A DNA stretch of 64,000 nucleotides from Brevibacillus sp051967035 (GCF_051967035.1 NZ_JBQCKK010000011.1:62001-126000), one strand, 5' to 3'; positions 50,563 through 59,260 are shown, numbered from the stretch's first letter. Program-made: numbers and translations. Notes: generated by a model not told the origin, from the sequence alone.

Positions 50563-51123
50563 CTATTTCAACTGGTCCAGAGCGATATTCAGCTTCAGCA
50601 CGTTCACCCGCGGCTCGCCGAATACGCCGAGGCTTCTCCCTTCCGTATGCGCAGCAACCAATGCCTGCACCTTCGCCGGGTCGAGCTGGCGCGCTTTCGC
50701 GACGCGCTGCACCTGAATGGCAGCCGCCTGCGGCGAGATATGCGGGTCCAGACCGGAACCGGAGTTGGTCAGCAGGTCGGCCGGAATGTCTTCCTGCCTG
50801 ACGCCGGGATTGGCTGCCAGAAAAGCGGCGATGTCTGTTTGCACGCGCTCAATCAAGGCTGGATGGGACGGCGCATAGTTGTTCGAGCCGGAGCCTACCG
50901 CATGGTTGTCGATGGAAGAAATGCGGCCCCAGAAATACTTCGGATCGGTGAAGGTTTGCCCGATCAGCTCGGAGCCGATCACGGTTCCGTTCGCATCGGC
51001 AATCAGGCTGCCGTTCGCCTTGGCTGGCATGACGACCTGCGCGATTGCCGTCATTGCCAGCGGGTAGGCCAGGCCGCAAACGAGCAGCAACACGAGAGAC
51101 AAGCGGAGATTTTTCCAGACCAT
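50563..51123 (-). CDS. kdpC: K+-transporting ATPase subunit C
   Basis: The protein has 186 residues, normal for KdpC. One N-terminal membrane segment (about 8-28) precedes an external domain with GQTFTDPKYFWGRISS, ASGLDPHIS-like NSGSGLDPHISPQAA, and VNVLKLNIALDQ at the end. KdpC stabilises the KdpFABC complex. It lies 34 bases after kdpB, and AAAGGTGAACC precedes the ATG. Confidence 0.95.
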   Translation of the reverse strand: MVWKNLRLSLVLLLVCGLAYPLAMTAIAQVVMPAKANGSLIADANGTVIGSELIGQTFTDPKYFWGRISSIDNHAVGSGSNNYAPSHPALIERVQTDIAAFLAANPGVRQEDIPADLLTNSGSGLDPHISPQAAAIQVQRVAKARQLDPAKVQALVAAHTEGRSLGVFGEPRVNVLKLNIALDQLK

Positions 51124-51157
51124 ACAGGTTCACCTTTGCTTTCTTTTTTCAATGGGT

Positions 51158-53197
51158 TTACACAAGGTTCAGTCCGACGAGCAGCAGGTCGATCAGCTTG
51201 ATGCCGATAAACGGGACGAGGATGCCGCCTCCCCCATAGATGACGAGATTGCGGCTGAGCAGCCTCGACGCGCTCATCGGCGTGTACTTCACGCCTTTGA
51301 TCGCCAGCGGAATCAGAAGCGGGATGATGAGCGCGTTGAAAATCAGCGCGGACAAAATGGCGCTTTGCGGCGTAGCCAGCCCCATGATGTTGAGGGCGTT
51401 CATCTGCGGGATCGCCAGCATGAACATCGCCGGAATGATCGCAAAGTATTTCGCCACGTCGTTCGCGATACTGAACGTCGTCAAGGCGCCGCGCGTCATC
51501 AAAAGCTGCTTGCCGATCGCCACGACTTCGATAATTTTCGTCGGGTCGGAGTCGAGATCGACCATGTTCGCCGCTTCCTTCGCCGCAGCGGTCCCGCTGT
51601 TCATCGCCAGCCCGACATCCGCCTGGGCGAGCGCTGGCGCGTCATTCGTTCCGTCGCCTGTCATGGCGACCAGCTTACCTTCTGCCTGTTCTTTGCGGAT
51701 CAGCGCGATCTTGTCCTCCGGCTTCGCTTCCGCCACAAAGTCGTCGACGCCTGCTTCGCGGGCAATCGTCGCTGCCGTCAGCGGGTTATCGCCCGTGCAC
51801 ATCACGGTGCGAATCCCCATCCGTCTCAGCTCTTCAAAACGTTCGCGCATACCCGGCTTCACCGTATCCTTCAAGTAAATCACCCCGAGAATCACGTTGC
51901 CCTCCGCCACTGCCAGCGGCGTTCCGCCTGCGGTTGCGATCCGGCTCGCCTTTTCGTCCAGATCGGCAGGGATCTCCCCGCCCTGCTCCTTCACGTATGC
52001 TTTGATCGCATCGACAGCGCCTTTGCGGATGAGCACGCCGTTTGCCAGATTGGTGCCGCTCATGCGCGTCTCCGCCCGGAATTCCACGCCCAGAGACCCC
52101 GGCAACTCCAGCTCGCTCGCTGACAGCCCCTGCTTTTTCGCCAATTCCACGATCGAGCGGCCTTCTGGTGTTTCGTCGTGTACCGAGCTTTGCGCTGCCG
52201 CCCGGTTCAGCTCGGCGGCCGTACCTGCACCTACCGGGATAAACTCTGCTGCCATGCGGTTTCCGTACGTAATCGTGCCGGTTTTGTCCAAGATGATCGT
52301 ATTGATGTCGCCTGACGCCTCGACCGCTTTTCCGGACATCGCAATGACGTTGAACTGCGTGACCCGGTCCATGCCGGCAATCCCGATGGCCGACAGCAGG
52401 CCGCCTATCGTGGTCGGAATCAGGCACACCAGCAAAGCGACCAGGGTAGCGATGGGAAGCGCCGCATTCACGTAGCTGGCAATCGGCTGCAACGTCGTGC
52501 AGACGATCAGGAAAATCAGCGTCAGGCTGACCAGCAACGTATTTAACGCCATTTCGTTGGGCGTTTTCTGCCGTTTTGCCCCTTCGACCAGCGAGATCAT
52601 CCGATCGAGGAACGACTCGCCGGGATCAGCCGTCACCCGAACGCGAATGCTATCACTCACAACACGCGTCCCGCCTGTAACCGAGCTGAAGTCGCCGCCC
52701 GCCTCCTTCATCACGGGAGCCGATTCACCCGTAATCGCTGATTCATCGACGGAAGCGATGCCCGCCACGATTTCGCCGTCAGCAGGAATCAGTTCGCCTG
52801 CCTCCACCACCACCAGATCGCCCTTCCGCAGCTCTGTGGCGCTGACCATCTGAATCGTGCCGTCTTTGGCGAGCCTTCTCGCTTTTGTGTCCTGCTTCGT
52901 TTTTTTCAGACTCTCGGCCTGTGCTTTGCCGCGCCCTTCCGCCAATGCTTCCGCGAAGTTGGCAAACAGGATGGTCACGAGCAAGATCAGGCTGACGGCG
53001 CCGTTGTAGAGCCGATCCGATGCCCCGCCGAACAGGTCGGGAACTATCGTCAACAGCAGCGTCAGGAAAAACCCGACTTCGACGACAAACATGACCGGAT
53101 TTTTCAGCATGATCCGCGGGTTCAGCTTTTTCACGGACTCGACAAAGGCTCGCCGATACAAATCTTTGGGAAGCGCAGTCGTGCGCGTTTTGCTCAT
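51158..53197 (-). CDS. kdpB: K+-transporting ATPase catalytic subunit B
   Basis: The protein has 679 residues, the normal length. It is a P1A-type ATPase: the ITGESAPV actuator loop, LDKTGTITYGN (phosphorylated Asp), CTGDNPLTA, and MTGDGTNDAPALAQADVG hinge. It drives K+ import through KdpA. The ATG follows GAAGGAGATATTCCC. The gap to kdpA is about 28 bases. Confidence 0.96.
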   Translation of the reverse strand: MSKTRTTALPKDLYRRAFVESVKKLNPRIMLKNPVMFVVEVGFFLTLLLTIVPDLFGGASDRLYNGAVSLILLVTILFANFAEALAEGRGKAQAESLKKTKQDTKARRLAKDGTIQMVSATELRKGDLVVVEAGELIPADGEIVAGIASVDESAITGESAPVMKEAGGDFSSVTGGTRVVSDSIRVRVTADPGESFLDRMISLVEGAKRQKTPNEMALNTLLVSLTLIFLIVCTTLQPIASYVNAALPIATLVALLVCLIPTTIGGLLSAIGIAGMDRVTQFNVIAMSGKAVEASGDINTIILDKTGTITYGNRMAAEFIPVGAGTAAELNRAAAQSSVHDETPEGRSIVELAKKQGLSASELELPGSLGVEFRAETRMSGTNLANGVLIRKGAVDAIKAYVKEQGGEIPADLDEKASRIATAGGTPLAVAEGNVILGVIYLKDTVKPGMRERFEELRRMGIRTVMCTGDNPLTAATIAREAGVDDFVAEAKPEDKIALIRKEQAEGKLVAMTGDGTNDAPALAQADVGLAMNSGTAAAKEAANMVDLDSDPTKIIEVVAIGKQLLMTRGALTTFSIANDVAKYFAIIPAMFMLAIPQMNALNIMGLATPQSAILSALIFNALIIPLLIPLAIKGVKYTPMSASRLLSRNLVIYGGGGILVPFIGIKLIDLLLVGLNLV

Positions 53198-53224
53198 GGG
53201 AATATCTCCTTCGTCTTCTCTGTA

Positions 53225-54898
53225 TTAGCGGATGGTCAGCCACTCGGCAACCGGACCGAGAGCAAGCACGGGCAAAAACGTCAACGCCCCCACGATCACA
53301 ACCGTCGCCAGCAACATCAGCAGAAATACGCTGTTGTCCGTGCGCAACGTTCCCATCGTCTCGGGCACAGGCGTTTTCGCGAGCAGGGAACCCGCTACCG
53401 CCAGCATCACAATGATGGTGACGTAGCGGCCAATCAGCATGACCAAGGCAGTAGAGAGGTTCCAGAACGGAGTGTTGTCGCCCAATCCCTCCAAGCCCGA
53501 GCCGTTGTTGGCTGCCGAAGAGGCAAACTCGTACAGCACCTGAGATACGCCGTGGAAGCCGGGATTGGAGATGCCTGCTGTGCCCATCTCTGTCGCGAGC
53601 GCAACTGCCGTCGGCGCCAAAACAATCAGCGGATGAACGAGAATCGCAATCGCGATCAGCTTCATCTCTTTGCCTTCGATTTTTCGCCCGAGAAATTCCG
53701 GTGTGCGGCCAACCATCAAGCCTGCGATAAACACAGCCAAAATCGCGTACATCAAGATGTTGACCGTCCCGACGCCATCTCCGCCGAACACGCAGTTCAG
53801 CATCATTTCCCCAAGCGGCACGAGGCCGCCCAGCGGGGTCAATGTATCGTGCATGTTGTTGACCGCCCCTGTCGTAGCTGCCGTCGTCACCGCTGTATAC
53901 AGGGCGCTTTGCGCGATGCCGAAGCGCACTTCTTTTCCTTCCATGCTGCCCATCGCCTGCGACAAGCCAGCCCGCTCCAGCGCCGGGTTACCGTTGGCCT
54001 CGCTTGTGTAGGCGAGCGTCAAAAATGCCAGAAACATCAGGCCCATTGCCCCGAAGATCATCCAGCCCTGCTTGCGGTTTTTCGTCAGGAAGCCAAACGT
54101 AAACGGCAAGGCCGCCGGAATCAGGAACATCGCGAGAATTTCCATTACGTTTGTCAACGGCGTCGGATTTTCAAACGGATGCGCGGAGTTGACGCCGAAG
54201 AACCCGCCGCCGTTCGTGCCCAGATGCTTGATCGCTACCAACGAAGCGACCGGGCCGCGCGCGATTTGCTGCTCGGCGCCGCCCAGTGTCGTCGCGGTCG
54301 CCGTCGGTTCCAGCGTCTGCGGCACGCCTTGCGCCACCAGGAGCAGCGTCACCACCACCGCCAGCGGTAGCAACAGCCGCGTATGCGCCCGCACCAGGTC
54401 CACGTAAAAGTTGCCGATGCTGCGCTGCCCGGTCAGCCCGCGCATGAACGCCATGACGACGGCAATCCCCGTGGCCGGAGTCGTAAACATCAGGTACATG
54501 ACCACCATCATCTGCGACAGGTAGGACAGACCGCTTTCCCCGCTGTAGTGCTGCAGATCGGTGTTCGTCAAAAAGCTCACAGCCGTATGGAACGAAAGCA
54601 ACGGGTCCATCGCCGCTACCCCGCCCGGATTGCCCGGCAGCACTCCTTGCAGCCGCAACAGCACATAGGCAATGGCACCCATCGCAACATTACTGACCAA
54701 CAACGCTTTCGCGTACTGTTTCCAGGTCATGTCTTGGGCGCGAATCCCCGCCAGCCTGTAAATCGCTTTTTCCACCCCGCCAAACAGACGGTCCCATCGT
54801 GTCTCTTCCAGCGAAAAGGCGCTCGCCAGATAGCGTCCCGTCGGAATGGCCAACACGAGCAGCACCGCCAAAACGAGTGATAGTTGTATAACATCCAC
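53225..54898 (-). CDS. kdpA: K+-transporting ATPase channel subunit A
   Basis: About 557 residues with ten or more membrane segments. Filter-like P-loops appear in SFLTNTDLQHYSGE, KHLGTNGGGFFGVNSAHPFENP and ASSAANNGSGLEGL, as expected for the K+-channel-like KdpA. I prefer the GTG at 54898, which has GGGGGA seven bases upstream, over the TTG at 54904. It follows kdpF within the operon. Confidence 0.95.
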   Translation of the reverse strand: MDVIQLSLVLAVLLVLAIPTGRYLASAFSLEETRWDRLFGGVEKAIYRLAGIRAQDMTWKQYAKALLVSNVAMGAIAYVLLRLQGVLPGNPGGVAAMDPLLSFHTAVSFLTNTDLQHYSGESGLSYLSQMMVVMYLMFTTPATGIAVVMAFMRGLTGQRSIGNFYVDLVRAHTRLLLPLAVVVTLLLVAQGVPQTLEPTATATTLGGAEQQIARGPVASLVAIKHLGTNGGGFFGVNSAHPFENPTPLTNVMEILAMFLIPAALPFTFGFLTKNRKQGWMIFGAMGLMFLAFLTLAYTSEANGNPALERAGLSQAMGSMEGKEVRFGIAQSALYTAVTTAATTGAVNNMHDTLTPLGGLVPLGEMMLNCVFGGDGVGTVNILMYAILAVFIAGLMVGRTPEFLGRKIEGKEMKLIAIAILVHPLIVLAPTAVALATEMGTAGISNPGFHGVSQVLYEFASSAANNGSGLEGLGDNTPFWNLSTALVMLIGRYVTIIVMLAVAGSLLAKTPVPETMGTLRTDNSVFLLMLLATVVIVGALTFLPVLALGPVAEWLTIR

Positions 54899-54948
54899 GG
54901 ACAATTCCCCCTGCTTCCTCTATGAAATGAATCGTTCGACCTTCTCGC

Positions 54949-55026
54949 CTACTCCTTTTCCGGGTAAAGCAATGCGTGGCCCAGATAGAGGGCGAGTCCA
55001 GCCACAATCAGCAGCAACAGAATCAT
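54949..55026 (-). CDS. kdpF: KdpF small subunit
   Basis: The 25-residue peptide MILLLLIVAGLALYLGHALL plus YPEKE is one membrane helix ending in the YPEK motif typical of KdpF, a lipid-like stabiliser of the KdpFABC complex. Its ATG overlaps the stop of the upstream 35-codon gene (ATGA at 55023-55026). kdpA begins about 50 bases downstream. Confidence 0.88.
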   Translation of the reverse strand: MILLLLIVAGLALYLGHALLYPEKE

Positions 55027-55130
55027 TGCCCGTTCCCTCCCTGTTCTCTCACCACGGCGTCACAAAACTGGATGAGTGCAAAAAACGCACCGAATGCAAG
55101 CGCCAAGAGCACGATCGAAACCAAATCCAT
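55023..55130 (-). CDS. 35-residue membrane peptide before kdpF
   Basis: The frame reads MDLVSIVLLALAFGAFFALI then QFCDAVVREQGGNGQ, one membrane helix with a polar tail. AAAAGGAGGGGCTTGGC precedes the ATG at 55130. Its stop overlaps the kdpF start, so translation is coupled. Similar single-helix peptides occur before kdpF in other Gram-positive bacteria; their role is not known. It is the first structural gene after the long kdp leader. Confidence 0.75.
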   Translation of the reverse strand: MDLVSIVLLALAFGAFFALIQFCDAVVREQGGNGQ

Positions 55131-55240
55131 GCCAAGCCCCTCCTTTTTCCTCTCCAACCAAGTCGAACCGGATCGCCTCTCTCGCTCTCCTTTGGGACAA
55201 GCTTTCTCACCCGAAAAAGCCTGCCCATCGGGTAAAAAAA

Positions 55241-55385
55241 TAGACCAATGCTTACCTATTCCCCGACACGAAAGATCGTCACGACAGGCCAGCCAAGATG
55301 GACAGACGGGCACCCCCCGCCTGCACCCAGCGGCATGAACATGAAACACGATCGCTTCTTCGGAGAAAAAGTACTCATTGGTCTA
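55241..55385 (-). promoter_or_regulatory. Second possible attenuator in the kdp leader
   Basis: On the minus strand TAGACCAATG (55385-55376) is perfectly complementary to CATTGGTCTA (55250-55241), which is followed by seven T (55240-55234). The arms are 125 bases apart. The 5' arm contains the ATG of a 40-codon frame that ends five bases before the 3' arm. A second hairpin (ACCCG/CGGGT) follows the T run. It lies between the riboswitch terminator and the kdp genes. Confidence 0.5.
55256..55378 (-). CDS. Candidate 40-codon leader ORF of kdp
   Basis: The frame begins MSTFSPKKRSCFMFMPLGAG and ends GGCPSVHLGWPVVTIFRVGE. It is a short peptide with a basic start and a Gly/hydrophobic body. The ATG lies inside the 5' arm of an inverted repeat whose 3' arm is followed by T7. 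There is no clear ribosome site (only GGGT nearby), and the frame is open further upstream to 55552. Whether it is translated is uncertain; the placement is the main reason to list it. Confidence 0.35.
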   Translation of the reverse strand: MSTFSPKKRSCFMFMPLGAGGGCPSVHLGWPVVTIFRVGE

Positions 55386-55534
55386 CCCAACGCCCAGCCG
55401 ACTTGATTTGCCTTCTTTGCGTTTTGTCTCCCGTTTCCTTTTTCCAAAAAAACAGCGTATTCTTTTTTTGGGCAAAACGAAAAGACCTGCGGATTCCGTT
55501 TCGAACAAGTCTTTCTCGCTGTCCCATCAGACAA

Positions 55535-55575
55535 CAAAAAAGGCCTCCTCAAACAGGCGGTCTTTTGACCTCCCT
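55535..55575 (-). terminator. Riboswitch-controlled terminator of kdp
   Basis: On the minus strand GGAGGTC-AAAA-GACCGCC and CCGCCTGTTTGAGGAGGCC can form competing hairpins; the second ends in TTTTTT. This fits a terminator/antiterminator pair directly downstream of the ydaO aptamer. Confidence 0.7.
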
Positions 55576-55712
55576 CGCTTTAGCCGACGAAGTTAGCTGA
55601 CGGGTAGGATGGCGAAAGAGTTTCTCATCCCTTCCACGAAACCGTGGAATTAACCCCAGAAAATTGGGTCCTCCGTTCCCGAGTGCCTCGGGATTAGGCC
55701 AGATTTGCAATT
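55576..55712 (-). ncRNA. ydaO/yuaA c-di-AMP riboswitch
   Basis: Read on the minus strand, the conserved blocks of the ydaO class appear in order: GCCTAATCC, ACGGAGGACCCAATTTT, GGGGTTAATTCC, GGGATGAGAAACTCTTTCGCC, written here in parts, and ACCCGTCAGCTAACTTCGTC. This class turns genes off when c-di-AMP is high (established knowledge) and often precedes K+ uptake genes. A terminator follows, and the promoter lies about 17 bases upstream, so kdp should be transcribed through only when c-di-AMP, and hence K+, is low. Confidence 0.92.
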
Positions 55713-55728
55713 GGTGGTTACGAGTCTC

Positions 55729-55757
55729 ATTATACGTCCGGCATAATCGGTTGTTAA
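55729..55757 (-). promoter_or_regulatory. kdp operon promoter
   Basis: On the minus strand TTAACA (55757-55752) and a perfect TATAAT (55734-55729) are 17 bases apart. The predicted start near 55722 gives a leader of about 590 bases: riboswitch, terminator, then the 55131-55534 stretch with the second inverted repeat and the 40-codon frame. Confidence 0.75.
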
Positions 55758-55921
55758 TGGCTTGATTTTCGCTTTTTGGCACGCTTTGCGCATTCTTTAT
55801 GGATGTAAGCGATTTAGCCACTATAAGCCTCAGCCGCGCGCTATATTTCATCCGTTCTCTCTCGATTTCACCAAAGATCATCCGGCGCGTTCTCCCCCTG
55901 TCGCCCTGCTCGTTTGCTTGG

Positions 55922-55951
55922 TTGACAGGCTTCCCTTTGGCTCAGTAAGAT
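55922..55951 (+). promoter_or_regulatory. Promoter of the DUF2294 gene
   Basis: A perfect TTGACA (55922-55927) and TAAGAT (55946-55951) are 18 bases apart, about 36 bases before the TTG start. Confidence 0.6.
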
Positions 55952-55986
55952 AGAGCACAACGAAGCAATCTTGGGAGGAATCTCGT

Positions 55987-56358
55987 TTGGCCATCTCGAT
56001 CAAAAAGAAGCTGGAGGCCGAAATCAGCGAAGCCTTTATCAAATTTCAACGCGACCTGATCGGACGGGGGCCGCAGGAGGCCAAAACATACATCGTCTCT
56101 GACATGGTGATCGCCCGCTTCAAAGGTGTCCTCACCGTCGAGGAAAAGCATCTGTCCAGCCACGAAAAAGGTCGGCGGATCGTCAAGGAAATGCGCGAGA
56201 TTTTGCGCGAAATGTACAGCGAGGAATCGGAACAAATCGTCGAGAAGCTGACCGGGTGCAAGGTGCTGTCCAGCCATAGCGATATCAGCACGAAGATGGG
56301 CGAGCGGATCGAGGTGTACGTCCTGGATAAAGATTTGGAAAAACAGCTTGGCTCGTAA
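55987..56358 (+). CDS. DUF2294 domain protein
   Basis: The protein has 123 residues. SIKKKLEAEISEAFIKFQRD at the start and GPQEAKTYIVSDMVIARFKG are the DUF2294 pattern. No membrane segment. The function of the family is not established; it is common in Bacillota. The start is TTG with TTGGGAGGAATC upstream. It is divergent from the kdp operon. Confidence 0.85.
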   Translation: MAISIKKKLEAEISEAFIKFQRDLIGRGPQEAKTYIVSDMVIARFKGVLTVEEKHLSSHEKGRRIVKEMREILREMYSEESEQIVEKLTGCKVLSSHSDISTKMGERIEVYVLDKDLEKQLGS

Positions 56359-56376
56359 CCAACTAAACAAGTAGAA

Positions 56377-56416
56377 GGCTTCGCCTGCGCGTGCAGGGCG
56401 AAGTCTCTTTTTTTTG
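56377..56416 (+). terminator. Intrinsic terminator of the DUF2294 gene
   Basis: GGCTTCGCCTGC pairs with GCAGGGCGAAGTC (minor mismatch) around CGCGT, followed by eight T. Confidence 0.8.
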
Positions 56417-56467
56417 CCGCATCGGCTCCTCATACGCAAAGCAGGCACCGACAGCGGTTTTTCAGAC

Positions 56468-56509
56468 GAAAAAAGCCCTCGCCCGAACTCGTGGTCCAGG
56501 CAGGGGCTT
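56468..56509 (-). terminator. Intrinsic terminator of copA-copZ region
   Basis: On the minus strand AGCCCCTGCCTG pairs with CGGGCGAGGGCT (mismatches) around an 11-base loop, followed by TTTTTTCG. Confidence 0.7.
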
Positions 56510-56522
56510 GGCGTGCTGAAAG

Positions 56523-56726
56523 CTATGAAACGACGTCATATCCTTGTTCTTCGATGGCTTCCTTGATCGCTTCCAGCGTCAAGGTGCTTTCGTTATAGGA
56601 AACCTCCACGGTTTTGGCGGCGAGGTTGACTTTGCCCTCTGCGCCCAGCTCCTTCAAGGTTTTTTCCACGGTGTTCACGCAATGGTGGCAAGACATGCCT
56701 TCGACAGTCAAGGTTACGTTTTTCAT
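56523..56726 (-). CDS. copZ: Copper chaperone CopZ
   Basis: The protein has 67 residues, a single heavy-metal-associated domain. VEGMSCHHCVNTVEK gives the Cu(I)-binding CxxC. It carries Cu(I) to CopA in the cytosol. The ATG at 56726 follows AAAGGAG; the frame's GTG at 56732 lies too close to it. It is co-directional with copA, 43 bases after its stop. Confidence 0.92.
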   Translation of the reverse strand: MKNVTLTVEGMSCHHCVNTVEKTLKELGAEGKVNLAAKTVEVSYNESTLTLEAIKEAIEEQGYDVVS

Positions 56727-56769
56727 TCGCACTCTCTCCTTTGGATTGGATGGGTAGGTGGACGGACGA

Positions 56770-59184
56770 CTACAGCTTCACGCGCTGCAAGCGCAGGGCG
56801 TTGAGCACGACGGAGACGGAGCTGAAGGCCATTGCCGCTCCGGCGAGCCACGGGGCGAGGAAGCCAAGGGCGGCAAACGGAATGCCCAGTGCATTGTAGG
56901 CAAATGCCCAGAACAAGTTTTGCTTGATGTTGCGGATGGTGCGCTTGCTCATCTCGATGGCGTCGGCGACACTGGTCAGGTCGCCGCGCATGAGCGTGAT
57001 ATCGGCCGCTTCCATCGCCACATCTGTCCCCGTTCCGATTGCCATGCCGATGTCGGCGGTGGCAAGCGCCGGGGCATCGTTGATTCCGTCGCCGACCATG
57101 GCGACCTTCTTGCCTTGGGCTTGCAGCTTCTTCACTTCCGCGGCCTTGCCTTCGGGCAGGACTTCGGCGATGACGTGCTCGATTCCTGCCTCGCGGGCAA
57201 TCGCCTCCGCAGTTTGACGGTTGTCGCCGGTCATCATGATGACCGTCAGGCCCATGGCTTTCAGCCGCGCGATCGCCTGCTTCGAGGTCGGCTTGATCGT
57301 ATCGGCCACGGCGAGCAAACCGGCCAGCTTGCCGTCCACGCCAACCAGCATCGCCGTTTTTCCCGCCTGCTCCAGCGAGCGCATGGCATCTGCCACTGCC
57401 TGATACGACACGTGATGCTGCTCCAGCAGACGGCGGGTGCCGACCAGCACGTCCTTGCCCTCCACTGTGGCCCGAATGCCCAAGCCGGGGATCGCTTCAA
57501 ACGAGCTGGTTTCGAAGAGCGCGACGCCTTTTTCCGCGATGCCGCGAACGATGGCCTGGGCCAGCGGATGCTCGGAATTTTTCTCCGCAGTCCCCACCAG
57601 TGCCAGCCATTCCTCGGCAAAATCGACGGGGATTACATCTGTCAGTTCCGGCTCTCCTTTAGTGACGGTCCCGGTCTTGTCGAGGACGATCGTATCCAGA
57701 TGGTGCGCGGTTTCCAGATGCTCTCCGCCTTTGAACAGGATACCCAGCTCGGCGGCGCGGCCGGAGCCAGCCATGATCGAGGTCGGGGTAGCCAGCCCAA
57801 GCGCGCACGGGCACGCGATCACCAGGACGGCAATCGCCTTTTCCAGCGCCTCGGCGAAGTTGCCGGGAATCGCAGCGAAGTACCAGATGAGAAACGTTAC
57901 GACAGCAATCCCGACGACGATGGGAACGAATATCCCGGAAATGCTGTCGGCCAGCCGCTGAATCGGCGCCTTTGTCCCTTGCGCCTCTTCCACGACCTTG
58001 ATGATTTGCGCGAGAGCCGTTTCTTTGCCGACTTTGGTGGCGGTAACCTTCAGGAAGCCGTTTTTGTTCAAGGTGGCCCCGATAACCGGATCGCCAGCCG
58101 CTTTGTCTACCGGGATGCTCTCTCCCGTCAGCATCGATTCATCCACCGCAGACTGGCCTTCCAGCACGATGCCGTCAACAGGCACTTTGTCGCCTGGCTT
58201 CACATGCACGACGTCACCCGGCCGCACGTCCTCCACGGGGATTGTCATTTCCAGGCCATCGCGGACGACCACAGCCGTTTTCGCTTGCAGGCCCATCAGC
58301 TTGCGGATCGCCTCCGAGGAACGTCCCTTGGCCTTCGCCTCCAACAATTTGCCCAACCGGATCAAGGTAATCAGCACCGCACTGGTTTCAAAATACAGCT
58401 CCAGCATATGCGCATGAGAGCCGATGGAAGAAATCGCCACGTACAGGCTATAAAAATAGGCCGCCGAGGTGCCGAGCGCGACAAGCACATCCATATTGGC
58501 GCTTTTGTTGCGCAGCGCTTTGTACGCCCCGACGTAAAACTGCCCCCCGATGATGAACTGCACCGGCGTCGCCAGAGCCAGCTGCACCCACGGGTTCATC
58601 AAAAAGTCCGGCAGCCAGATGAACGAAGTGAAGGAAAAGTGACTCACCATCGACCAGAGCAGCGGCAATGAAAAGACCAGCGAAATCCAGAACATGTGCG
58701 TCTGCCGCTTGATCTCTGCCAGTCGGCGATCAACCTGCTCCGCGTCCGCGGCTTCTTCCTTACGGGCTGCCTGATACCCCAACTTTTCCACCTGGCGAAC
58801 CAAATCCCTCACGCTCACCTGCGCCGAATCGTATTCGATCGTGGCCGTTTCCGTAGCCAGATTTACGTTCGCCTTCAGGACCCCGGGCATTCTGCTCAGG
58901 CCCTTCTCGATGCGAGTCGAGCAAGCCGCACACGTCATGCCGGTAATGTTCAGCTCCAGCCTGTCTGCGACGACGCCGTAGCCGAGCGCTTCAATTTTCG
59001 AGCGAATATCGTCGAGGCTCGTTTTCGCCGGATCGAAGACGACCGTCGATGTTTCCAACGCCAGATTCACCGTGGCGGTCTCGACGCCATCCAGCTTCTG
59101 CAAGCCTTTTTCGATACGAAGCGCGCAGGCCGCACAGGTCATCCCGGCAATCGGAATTGTCGCTTCTGCCGTTTTGGCACTCAT
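56770..59184 (-). CDS. copA: Copper-exporting P1B-type ATPase CopA
   Basis: The protein has 804 residues. Two N-terminal metal-binding domains have CAAC at 17-20 and 85-88. Eight membrane helices follow, with the CPC copper motif in VIACPCALGLATP, LTGESIPVDK, LDKTGTVTKGE, and VGDGINDAPALATADIG. The C-terminal part has the Cu(I) signature residues. The ATG at 59184 has TGGAGGAATTGGT upstream; the longer frame to 59262 runs through the operator. Two CsoR-like palindromes lie in its leader and promoter. Confidence 0.95.
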   Translation of the reverse strand: MSAKTAEATIPIAGMTCAACALRIEKGLQKLDGVETATVNLALETSTVVFDPAKTSLDDIRSKIEALGYGVVADRLELNITGMTCAACSTRIEKGLSRMPGVLKANVNLATETATIEYDSAQVSVRDLVRQVEKLGYQAARKEEAADAEQVDRRLAEIKRQTHMFWISLVFSLPLLWSMVSHFSFTSFIWLPDFLMNPWVQLALATPVQFIIGGQFYVGAYKALRNKSANMDVLVALGTSAAYFYSLYVAISSIGSHAHMLELYFETSAVLITLIRLGKLLEAKAKGRSSEAIRKLMGLQAKTAVVVRDGLEMTIPVEDVRPGDVVHVKPGDKVPVDGIVLEGQSAVDESMLTGESIPVDKAAGDPVIGATLNKNGFLKVTATKVGKETALAQIIKVVEEAQGTKAPIQRLADSISGIFVPIVVGIAVVTFLIWYFAAIPGNFAEALEKAIAVLVIACPCALGLATPTSIMAGSGRAAELGILFKGGEHLETAHHLDTIVLDKTGTVTKGEPELTDVIPVDFAEEWLALVGTAEKNSEHPLAQAIVRGIAEKGVALFETSSFEAIPGLGIRATVEGKDVLVGTRRLLEQHHVSYQAVADAMRSLEQAGKTAMLVGVDGKLAGLLAVADTIKPTSKQAIARLKAMGLTVIMMTGDNRQTAEAIAREAGIEHVIAEVLPEGKAAEVKKLQAQGKKVAMVGDGINDAPALATADIGMAIGTGTDVAMEAADITLMRGDLTSVADAIEMSKRTIRNIKQNLFWAFAYNALGIPFAALGFLAPWLAGAAMAFSSVSVVLNALRLQRVKL

Positions 59185-59198
59185 ACCAATTCCTCCAG

Positions 59199-59215
59199 AT
59201 ACCCACAAGGGGTAT
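59199..59215 (-). promoter_or_regulatory. CsoR-like box in the copA leader
   Basis: ATACCCACAAGGGGTAT, a palindrome with arms ATACCC/GGGTAT, sits just upstream of the copA ribosome site, about 55 bases downstream of the promoter. It is like the box inside the promoter. Confidence 0.6.
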
Positions 59216-59260
59216 AATTTCTCGTATCGTTTCCCTGAGGTTCGTTTTTTCTCCATCTTC

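Noticed and set aside
48337..51201. 954-codon open frame on the plus strand over kdpC and the KdpD-like gene
   Set aside because: It is antisense to genes with clear KdpD and KdpC homology and good ribosome sites, and its sequence is low-complexity in Arg, His and Gln as expected of a GC-rich shadow frame.
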